64,000 bases of DNA, from the NCBI GenBank assembly GCA_017304475.1, contig JAFKKV010000039.1, positions 1 to 64,000 on the forward strand, in the 5' to 3' direction. Below are positions 58,268 to 64,000 of the stretch, piece after piece (positions within the stretch are counted from its first letter, which is position 1; the number at the start of each line of letters is the position of its first letter). The notes under the pieces were generated by a model that had not been told where the DNA came from, searched no databases, and worked only from the letters and a program-made list of their open reading frames with translations. The position numbers and the translations under genes were made by a program. Source of the stretch: Hyphomicrobiales bacterium. Its GTDB lineage: Bacteria; Pseudomonadota; Alphaproteobacteria; Rhizobiales; Phreatobacteraceae.

Positions 58268-59503
58268 ATGAGCAACCTTACCATCGACGGCCAGCGGCTC
58301 TGGGACATGCTGATGGAAACCGCGGCCATCGGCGGCACGCCGAAGGGCGGCATCAAGCGCCTGAGCCTGTCGGATGAGGACCGGCGCGTGCGCGACTGGT
58401 TCAAGGCGCAATGCGAGGCGCTCGGCTGCGCGGTCCATCTCGACACTGCCGGCAATATGGTGGCGGTCCGGCCCGGCAAGGACGCCTCGAAAAAGCCGAT
58501 CGCCATGGGCAGCCATCTCGACACCCAGCCGACCGGCGGCAAGTTCGACGGCGTGCTCGGCGTGCTCGGCGGCCTGGAAGTGCTGAAGACGCTGCACCAG
58601 GCCGGCTACGAGACCAACGCGCCGATCGCGCTGGTCAACTGGACCAATGAGGAAGGCGCGCGCTTCTCGCCCTCCATGGTCGGCTCGGCGGTCTATGCCG
58701 GCGCCTATAGCCAGGCCGAGATGGATGCCTTCAAGGACAGCGACGGCGTTACCCAGGGCCAGGCCCTCGACACCATCGGCTATCGCGGCAAGGACAAGCC
58801 CGGCGCGCTCGGCTTCCAGGCCTATTTCGAACTGCATATCGAACAGGGCCCGATCCTGGAGGAGGAGGCCAAGACCATCGGCATCGTCACCGGCATCCAG
58901 GGCATCAAGTGGTTCAATGTGAGCATCACCGCGCGTGAGAGCCACGCCGGCACCACGCCCATGCCCTATCGGCGCGACGCGCTGGCCGCTTTCGCGGAGG
59001 CCGCCACGGCCATCCGCCAGATCGCGCTCGACCATGCGCCCAACGGCCTTGCCACCATCGGCATCGTCCAGGCGCATCCGGGTTCGCCCAATATCATTCC
59101 GGGCGAGGTCCGCTTCACCCTCGACATGCGCAATCCGAGCGACGACGACCTGGCCGTCATGGTCACCAAGGCCAAGATCGCCATCGCGGAGGCCGCCGCG
59201 CGCCATCACGGCGCCCATGAGATCTCGCCGCTGCAGGACTCGCCCGCCACCCCCTTCGACCAGACCTGCATCGCCATGGTGCGCGGCGCCACCGAGAAGC
59301 TCGGCCTGAAGGCCCGCGAGATCACCTCGGGCGCCGGCCATGACGCCATGTATGTCGCGCGGGTCTGCCCGACCTCGATGATCTTCGTGCCCTGCAAGGA
59401 AGGCCTGTCGCACAACGAGGCGGAGAGCTCGACGCTCGAGGACTGCGCCCACGGCGCGCAGGTGCTGCTCGAGGCCGTGCTGGCCTACGACGCCCGCACC
59501 TGA
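58268..59503 (+). CDS. M20-type Zn-dependent amidohydrolase (N-carbamoyl-amino-acid hydrolase / beta-ureidopropionase family)
   Basis: 411 residues from ATG 58268 (GGAGA six bases upstream). Binuclear zinc site: MGSHLDTQPTGGKFDGVLGV (His, Asp), ALVNWTNEEGARFSPSM (Glu pair), FELHIEQGPILEEE (His), and HAGTTPMPYRRDALAA, RNPSDDD and GLSHNEAES (His). Family members hydrolyse N-carbamoyl-L-amino acids, N-carbamoyl-beta-alanine or allantoate. The QPTGGKFDGV block is that of the beta-ureidopropionase/HyuC branch. No hydantoinase gene is adjacent. It ends in a good terminator. Confidence 0.9.
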   Translation: MSNLTIDGQRLWDMLMETAAIGGTPKGGIKRLSLSDEDRRVRDWFKAQCEALGCAVHLDTAGNMVAVRPGKDASKKPIAMGSHLDTQPTGGKFDGVLGVLGGLEVLKTLHQAGYETNAPIALVNWTNEEGARFSPSMVGSAVYAGAYSQAEMDAFKDSDGVTQGQALDTIGYRGKDKPGALGFQAYFELHIEQGPILEEEAKTIGIVTGIQGIKWFNVSITARESHAGTTPMPYRRDALAAFAEAATAIRQIALDHAPNGLATIGIVQAHPGSPNIIPGEVRFTLDMRNPSDDDLAVMVTKAKIAIAEAAARHHGAHEISPLQDSPATPFDQTCIAMVRGATEKLGLKAREITSGAGHDAMYVARVCPTSMIFVPCKEGLSHNEAESSTLEDCAHGAQVLLEAVLAYDART

Positions 59504-59516
59504 ACCGGGTCGACGA

Positions 59517-59541
59517 AGCGGCGCCATCGGGCGCCGCTTTT
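59517..59541 (+). terminator. Rho-independent terminator of the amidohydrolase gene
   Basis: AGCGGCGCC (59517-59525) and GGCGCCGCT (59530-59538) form a perfect 9-bp stem around ATCG followed by TTTT (59538-59541), 14 bp past the stop. Confidence 0.88.
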
Positions 59542-59646
59542 CATCGGCCCGCCGCGCTGCTAGACCGCGCCGCAGGCAGCGCGCCTGACTTGAGCCCCAA
59601 AATCGGCTTGAGTCCCGAGATCTTGCCCGAGCCTTGTGAGGAAGCC

Positions 59647-60462
59647 ATGTCCGAGATGCGCCTGGTCGTCGCTGGAGCCGCGGGTCACATGGGCCGCGTC
59701 CTGATCCGCCTGGTCCAGGAAATGCCGGGTTTGAAACTCACCGGCGCGCTGGAGCCAGCCGGCCATGTGGCGATCGGCGAGGATGCCGGCCTGATCGCCG
59801 GCGCCGGGCGCGCGCTGGTGCAGATCACGTCGGATGCCGACGCGGCGCTCGCCGCTGCCGACGGGCTGATCGATTTCACCATTCCCGCCGTCTCGGTGAA
59901 TTTCGCCGGCCTCGCCGCCAAGCACCGCAAGGTCCACATTGTCGGCACCACCGGCTTCAGCCAGGCCGAGGACGACGCCATCGCCTCCTCCGCCGGCACC
60001 GCGACCATCGTCAAGTCGGGCAATTTCTCGCTCGGCGTCAACCTGCTCGCGGCCCTCGTCAAGAAGGCCGCCCAGGCGCTCGACGAGGACTTCGATATCG
60101 AGGTCGTCGAGATGCATCACAACCGCAAGATCGACGCGCCCTCCGGCACCGCCCTGCTGCTCGGCCAGGCCGCCGCCCATGGCCGCAACATCGCGCTGGC
60201 GGATCACTCCGAGCGTGGCCGCGACGGCGTCACCGGCGCCCGCAGGCGCGGCGCCATCGGCTTCGCCGCCCTGCGCGGCGGCACCGTGATCGGCGAGCAC
60301 ACCGTCACCTTTGCCGGCCCGACCGAGCGCATCAGCCTCAACCACATCGCCGAGGACCGGGCGCTGTTCGCCCGCGGCGCGTTGAAGGCCGCCCTCTGGG
60401 CCAAGGGCCGTCCCGCCGGCCTCTATTCGATGGCCGATGTGCTCGGCCTCTCCGATATCTGA
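59647..60462 (+). CDS. dapB: 4-hydroxy-tetrahydrodipicolinate reductase
   Basis: 271 residues from ATG 59647 (GAGGA six bases upstream). NAD(P) fold RLVVAGAAGHMGRVLIRLV (GxxGxMG), VQITSDADAALAAADGLIDF, TTGFSQAEDDAI, and catalytic VVEMHHNRKIDAPSGTALLL (HH, K, GT substrate loop), GFAALRGGTVIGEHTVTFAG. It reduces the dihydrodipicolinate precursor in lysine and diaminopimelate synthesis. Cotranscribed with gpmA, 16 bp downstream. Confidence 0.96.
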   Translation: MSEMRLVVAGAAGHMGRVLIRLVQEMPGLKLTGALEPAGHVAIGEDAGLIAGAGRALVQITSDADAALAAADGLIDFTIPAVSVNFAGLAAKHRKVHIVGTTGFSQAEDDAIASSAGTATIVKSGNFSLGVNLLAALVKKAAQALDEDFDIEVVEMHHNRKIDAPSGTALLLGQAAAHGRNIALADHSERGRDGVTGARRRGAIGFAALRGGTVIGEHTVTFAGPTERISLNHIAEDRALFARGALKAALWAKGRPAGLYSMADVLGLSDI

Positions 60463-60478
60463 GAACCAGGATCCTATG

Positions 60479-61102
60479 ATGACCGAACGCCTTCTCGTGC
60501 TCACGCGCCATGGCGAGAGCGAGTGGAACTTGCAGAACCTGTTCACCGGCTGGAAAGACCCGGGCCTGACGCCGAAAGGCGTCGAGGAAGCCCGCCGCGC
60601 CGGCCGCGAGCTCAAGGCGCTCGGCATTTCCTTCGACGTCGCCTTCACCTCGGCGCTGTCGCGCGCCCAGCACACCTGCGAGCTGATCCTCGGCGAGATC
60701 GGCCAGCCGGACCTCGCCACCATCAAGGACTGGCGCCTCAACGAGCGCGACTATGGCGACCTCTCCGGTCTCAACAAGGCCGAGACCGCCGCGAAATATG
60801 GCGCCGAACAGGTCCATATCTGGCGCCGCTCCTATGACGTGCCGCCGCCGGCAGGCGAAAGCCTGAAGGACACGGTGGCCCGCGTGCTGCCCTATTATGT
60901 CGGCGAGATCCTGCCCCGCGTCATGCGCGGCGAGCGTGTTCTGGTCGCCGCCCACGGCAATTCGCTGCGCGCGCTGGTCATGGTGCTCGACGGCCTCGAC
61001 GCCGAGACCATTCCGTCGATGGAGCTGAAGACCGGGGTGCCGCTGGTCTACAAGCTGAACGCCGATACGACCGTCGCCAGCAAGCAGGTCCTGGAAGGCT
61101 GA
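60479..61102 (+). CDS. gpmA: 2,3-bisphosphoglycerate-dependent phosphoglycerate mutase
   Basis: 207 residues from the second of two adjacent ATGs (60479), with AGGA at proper spacing. Histidine phosphatase motifs: LVLTRHGESEWNLQNLFTGW (RHG, catalytic His), LTPKGVEEARRAG, RLNERDYGDLSGLNKAE, PPAGESLKDTVARVLPYY and LVAAHGNSLRALVMVLDGLD (second His). Shorter than E. coli GpmA (250), as in other alphaproteobacteria. Interconverts 2- and 3-phosphoglycerate in glycolysis/gluconeogenesis. Confidence 0.95.
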   Translation: MTERLLVLTRHGESEWNLQNLFTGWKDPGLTPKGVEEARRAGRELKALGISFDVAFTSALSRAQHTCELILGEIGQPDLATIKDWRLNERDYGDLSGLNKAETAAKYGAEQVHIWRRSYDVPPPAGESLKDTVARVLPYYVGEILPRVMRGERVLVAAHGNSLRALVMVLDGLDAETIPSMELKTGVPLVYKLNADTTVASKQVLEG

Positions 61103-61111
61103 CGCGGGTCC

Positions 61112-61134
61112 GGCGCCGGCATCAGGCCGGCGCC
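61112..61134. terminator. GC-rich hairpin between convergent gpmA and purC
   Basis: GGCGCCGGC (61112-61120) and GCCGGCGCC (61126-61134) with an ATCAG loop; 9 bp downstream of the gpmA stop and 9 bp from the purC stop. No U-tract. Terminator by position. Confidence 0.5.
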
Positions 61135-61142
61135 GCACCGGC

Positions 61143-62114
61143 TCACATATAGCCGGCCAGGTTACGGCGGATGCGCGCGAGCACCGGCCCGGCATTCGCT
61201 GCGGGATCGAAGACCTGGCCGGTAATGGTCTCGAAGGCCTCGATATAGACGGCGGCCGTCGCCAGGATGACATCCTCCGGGATTTCGGGGATGGCGTCCT
61301 TGTAGGGGTCGCAGCGCGCCACCACCCAGTTGCGGACGAAATCCTTGTCGAAGCTTTCCGGCTTGTCGCCGCGCTCGAACCGGTCCTGATAGCTGGCGCG
61401 GCGCCAGTAGCGGCTGGAATCCGGCGTGTGGATCTCATCGGCCAGCACGATGCTGCCGTCGGGCGCCGTGCCGAACTCGTATTTGGTGTCGACCAGGATC
61501 AGGCCGCGCTCCTCGGCGAGCTTCTGGCCACGGGCGAACAGCGCGAAAGCGTAATCCGACAGGGTCTGCCACTGCGCCGCCGTCAGCAGCCCCTGGGCCA
61601 GGATCTCGTCCGGCGTCAGCGGCTCGTCATGGCCGCCGTCGAAAGCCTTGGAGGTCGGCGTGATGATCGGCCGCGGCAGGCGCTGATTGGCTTTCAGACC
61701 ATCGGGCAGCGTCACGCCGTACATCTCTCGCTGGCCGGCATTGTAGAGGGTGAGCACCGAGGTCGCCGTCGTGCCGGCGAGATAGTCGCGCACCACGATC
61801 TCGACCGGCAGGATGTTCAGCCTTTGCCCGACCACCACATTCGGATCGGGATAGGCGATGACGTGATTGGGGCAGATGTCGCGGGTCTGCTCGAACCAGT
61901 AGCGCGCGGTCTGGGTCAGCACCTCCCCCTTGAACGGAATGGCCGCCAGGATGCGGTCGAAGGCGCTGATCCGGTCGGTGGCGATGATGATGCGGCTGCC
62001 GTCGGCGAGGTCGTAGTTGTCGCGGACCTTGCCCCGGTAGTGATGGGGCAATTCGGCAATGGTCGCATCGTCGAGCACCTGGCCGGCATGCGCCTTCAGA
62101 GCCGTCACATCCAT
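61143..62114 (-). CDS. purC: Phosphoribosylaminoimidazole-succinocarboxamide synthase (long form)
   Basis: 323 residues from ATG 62114 (GAGGAGACAGGACC upstream). HYRGKVRDNYDLADGSRIII (P-loop-like KVRDxY), TDRISAFDRILAAIPFKGEV, ILPVEIVVRDYLAGTTAT, ILVDTKYEFGTAPDGSIVLA, DEIHTPDSSRYW and FDKDFVRNW. SAICAR synthase: ligates aspartate to CAIR using ATP. The 300+ residue length matches the plant/yeast-like long form found in many alphaproteobacteria, beside a second short PurC elsewhere in many genomes. Confidence 0.95.
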   Translation of the reverse strand: MDVTALKAHAGQVLDDATIAELPHHYRGKVRDNYDLADGSRIIIATDRISAFDRILAAIPFKGEVLTQTARYWFEQTRDICPNHVIAYPDPNVVVGQRLNILPVEIVVRDYLAGTTATSVLTLYNAGQREMYGVTLPDGLKANQRLPRPIITPTSKAFDGGHDEPLTPDEILAQGLLTAAQWQTLSDYAFALFARGQKLAEERGLILVDTKYEFGTAPDGSIVLADEIHTPDSSRYWRRASYQDRFERGDKPESFDKDFVRNWVVARCDPYKDAIPEIPEDVILATAAVYIEAFETITGQVFDPAANAGPVLARIRRNLAGYM

Positions 62115-62352
62115 GGTCCTGTCTCCTCGTCCATGCTCCGGCATGGATGACGTCCGCCGCCGGCGCTCCTGTCTTTAACCGGCGCGACAGCCCACGTCGA
62201 CCATCCGGCGCCGCCGAAAGCTGACCTGTCATCGCCGCCGGGGAGTTGAAACGACGCCGCATCGCCGCGCTGCGACAATGGCGCGAAGTCGAAACGCTTG
62301 ACCGCCAACCTGCGATCGTCTTGGGTCGCGGACCTGCCGCCGCGAGATCCCA

Positions 62353-62883
62353 ATGGACGTCCAGAGTTACATCGGCCCGCTCATCGAATTCGTCAAAGCC
62401 AACCAGGCCTGGGCACCCGTCATCATCTTCGCGCTGACCTTCGCCGAATCGCTCGCGATCCTGTCGCTGATCGTGCCGGCCTGGGCGATGATCGTGGCCT
62501 TCGGGCCGCTGATCGGGGCCGGCGGCATCCCCTTCTGGCCGATCCTCCTCGCGGCATCGCTGGGGGCGGCCTGCGGCGACTGGATCTCCTACTGGTTCGG
62601 CCGCTATTTCAAGGACAGCATCGGCAATATCTGGCCGCTGTCGAAATATCCGGAAATGCTGCCCAAGGGCCATGCCTTCTTTGAGAAATGGGGCGTCTGG
62701 GCCATCTTCATCGGCCGCTTCTCCGGCCCGTTGCGCGCCTCGGTGCCGCTGGTCGCCGGCATCGTCGCCATGCCGCAGCTGAAGTTCCAGATCGCCAATG
62801 TGGTCTCGGCCTTCATCTGGGCCGGCGCGCTGCTGGCTCCGGGCAACTACCTCGGCCAATATATGCACATGTTCGGCGGCTGA
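62353..62883 (+). CDS. DedA family membrane protein
   Basis: 176 residues. A DedA/SNARE-associated fold: amphipathic helix, re-entrant loop, E/FAESLAILSLIVPAWAMIVA, then GAACGDWISYWFGRYFKD (motif G[D]xxGYxxGR), the signature FIGRFSGPLRASVPLVAGIV and three helices. DedA proteins act in membrane lipid (undecaprenyl-phosphate or phosphatidylethanolamine) flipping and proton-driven homeostasis. The ribosome site before ATG 62353 is weak. Monocistronic. Confidence 0.9.
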   Translation: MDVQSYIGPLIEFVKANQAWAPVIIFALTFAESLAILSLIVPAWAMIVAFGPLIGAGGIPFWPILLAASLGAACGDWISYWFGRYFKDSIGNIWPLSKYPEMLPKGHAFFEKWGVWAIFIGRFSGPLRASVPLVAGIVAMPQLKFQIANVVSAFIWAGALLAPGNYLGQYMHMFGG

Positions 62884-63001
62884 ACCTGAGATCGCCTGGG
62901 ACCAGGCAAGAGAGTGCGCCAGAGCTCGGCCTTCAGATTGAAGCACTGCACGAAGGACGGCCAATCCTTGATGCGGCGCTTCGATCCGGCGCGATCTGGC
63001 C

Positions 63002-63808
63002 TCAGACCGTCGTACCGGTTCCCAGCTTGTCGAGTGGAAACCGGTCGACATCGGCGAGCAGGGCGATAAAGGCCTCGGCCGTGAACGCGGTCGCCAGCCG
63101 GCCGCTCTCCGCGCTCGCCGCGGCGGCATTGCCGATCGCGCCCGCGGTCGACAGGTCCTCGCTCATCCAGCCGAAACCGACCGGCGAGATGGCGCGCAGA
63201 TGGCTGTAGGACTGTTCCATCGCCACCGCCGCCGAGACGAAGTCGCGCGCCTTGTCCATCTGCACGAGGTCGGGGCGGAAATGCAGCATCTGCGAGGTCT
63301 CGATCTCGCCGCCATGAATGCCGTGCTGGATCTCGCCGGCCGGGAACAGTCCGTCCGGCGCGCCCAGGCGATGCCAGGACACCTGGACCGCGAGCATGCC
63401 GTGGCGCGCCCTGAGGTCGCGGGCGACGATGTCCATCGCCGCGACATTGCCGCCATGGGAATTGGCGATGACCAGCTTCTTCACGCCGGCCCGCGCAATG
63501 CTCTCGCCGATCTCCGTGAGCATGCGGATCTGCGTCTCGGCGCTGAGCGTGATCGTGCCGGGAAAGTTGATGTGCTCGTTGGACTTGCCCATCCAGACGG
63601 TGGGCAGGAAGGTCACCGGGAGCGCGGCCGGCAGGATCCGGCGCACCGCTTCGATATTGCCCTCGGCAATGGCCGTGTCGACCAGCACGGGCAGATGCGG
63701 CCCGTGCTGCTCGACCGCCGCGATCGGCAGCACGGCGATCCAGCGCGCGGTGTCGGCCGAGCGGAACTCCGCTGTGGTCATCTCGGCCCAGAGCTGTCGC
63801 GGCAGCAT
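63002..63808 (-). CDS. Creatininase family metallo-amidohydrolase
   Basis: 268 residues. Creatininase fold with metal ligands in IAAVEQHGPHLPVLVDTAIA (Glu, His, Asp), FLPTVWMGKSNEHINFPGTI, LVIANSHGGNVAAMDIVARD (His) and GEIQHGIHGGEIETSQMLHF (Glu). Includes creatinine amidohydrolase, MftE (mycofactocin) and ArfB-like deformylases in flavin/deazaflavin synthesis; which applies is not decided. It starts 4 bp after the stop of a RidA-family gene. Confidence 0.9.
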   Translation of the reverse strand: MLPRQLWAEMTTAEFRSADTARWIAVLPIAAVEQHGPHLPVLVDTAIAEGNIEAVRRILPAALPVTFLPTVWMGKSNEHINFPGTITLSAETQIRMLTEIGESIARAGVKKLVIANSHGGNVAAMDIVARDLRARHGMLAVQVSWHRLGAPDGLFPAGEIQHGIHGGEIETSQMLHFRPDLVQMDKARDFVSAAVAMEQSYSHLRAISPVGFGWMSEDLSTAGAIGNAAAASAESGRLATAFTAEAFIALLADVDRFPLDKLGTGTTV

Positions 63809-63812
63809 CGGC

Positions 63813-64000
63813 TCAGTCCAGCCTGGCCGCCACCACCTCGACCTCGACCTTGAATTCCGGCCGGGTGAAGCCGGTGACGATCATCAAGGTGGAGGCCGGC
63901 GGCGGGCTCGGCATGTGCCGGTCGCGCGAGGCCATGTAGCCGGCCATATGGGCGCGGTCGGTGACGAAGGCATTGACCCTGACGATGTCGGCAAAGCCCA
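63813..64000 (-). CDS. RidA (YjgF/YER057c/UK114) family protein, N-terminal part outside the window
   Basis: The last 61 residues read ADIVRVNAFVTDRAHMAGYM, then HMPSPPPASTLMIVTGFTRP and EFKVEVEVVAARLD with a stop at 63813. PPPAST, with the family Thr, and the EFKVEVEVVA ending are RidA-type (the conserved Arg lies in xxR.PPPAST-like contexts in other branches). RidA proteins deaminate reactive enamines/imines. The 5' end lies beyond base 64000. It is the upstream partner of the creatininase gene. Confidence 0.88.
   Translation of the reverse strand, partial: GFADIVRVNAFVTDRAHMAGYMASRDRHMPSPPPASTLMIVTGFTRPEFKVEVEVVAARLD

Overview
The window is chromosomal DNA of a very GC-rich alphaproteobacterium, most likely of the order Hyphomicrobiales (Rhizobiales). 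The class is supported by gcrA, a cell-cycle regulator confined to Alphaproteobacteria, with a cluster of GANTC (CcrM-type) sites upstream. The order is suggested by an IalB-family protein, Tad pseudopilin-like proteins, a short alphaproteobacterial-type OpgH and a fused indolepyruvate oxidoreductase. I could not fix the genus. I found no rRNA, tRNA, CRISPR array, insertion sequence or prophage module.

Layout. 1-4.1 kb: the end of an outer-membrane beta-barrel gene, an AT-rich spacer, and a TadE/TadG-like pair. 4.1-8.6 kb (minus): galU, a periplasmic unknown, an FkbM methyltransferase and opgH, which together look like an envelope-glucan locus. 8.7-12.0 kb (plus), divergent from opgH across only 49 bp: a tightly coupled operon of an MDR dehydrogenase, a pterin-synthase-fold protein without its catalytic residues, a GT4 glycosyltransferase and a methyltransferase. 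This is the best candidate for an undescribed pathway. 12.3-15.8 kb: a 1182-residue indolepyruvate:ferredoxin oxidoreductase fusion. 15.9-23.6 kb: an exported ADP-ribose pyrophosphatase-like phosphoesterase, a double GNAT protein, a PEP mutase-family enzyme, rsuA/rsmC-like rRNA modification genes and a D-xylonate dehydratase-like enzyme. 23.9-25.1 kb: a T4 Rnl1-type RNA ligase. 25.2-33 kb: an aminotransferase, an LprI-like protein, an ATPase, a split permease pair, a DUF533 protein, KDPG aldolase, and an Lrp-type regulator divergent from hppD.

34-40 kb: a complete peptide-type ABC importer (solute-binding protein, two permeases, two ATPases). 40-46.3 kb: a cupin/membrane protein pair, a DCC/DUF4166 pair, a family VIII esterase-like enzyme and an ECF42-type sigma factor with its DGPF-domain partner. 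46.4-51.6 kb: rlmN, ialB, a second ECF sigma factor, a membrane coiled-coil gene broken by one in-frame TGA, and leuC. 51.8-55.5 kb: a NIPSNAP protein, argF and argD as one operon, and an alpha/beta hydrolase. 55.9-64 kb: gcrA, a NicO/DUF1007 metal-transport pair, an M20 amidohydrolase, dapB-gpmA, purC, a DedA protein, a creatininase-family enzyme and the end of a RidA gene.

Most of the window is ordinary core metabolism packed into short operons whose genes share ATGA or GTGA stop/start overlaps. The accessory or odd parts are the pterin-fold/glycosyltransferase operon, the opgG-less glucan locus, the RNA ligase, the nonsense-interrupted gene and the regulatory region of gcrA.
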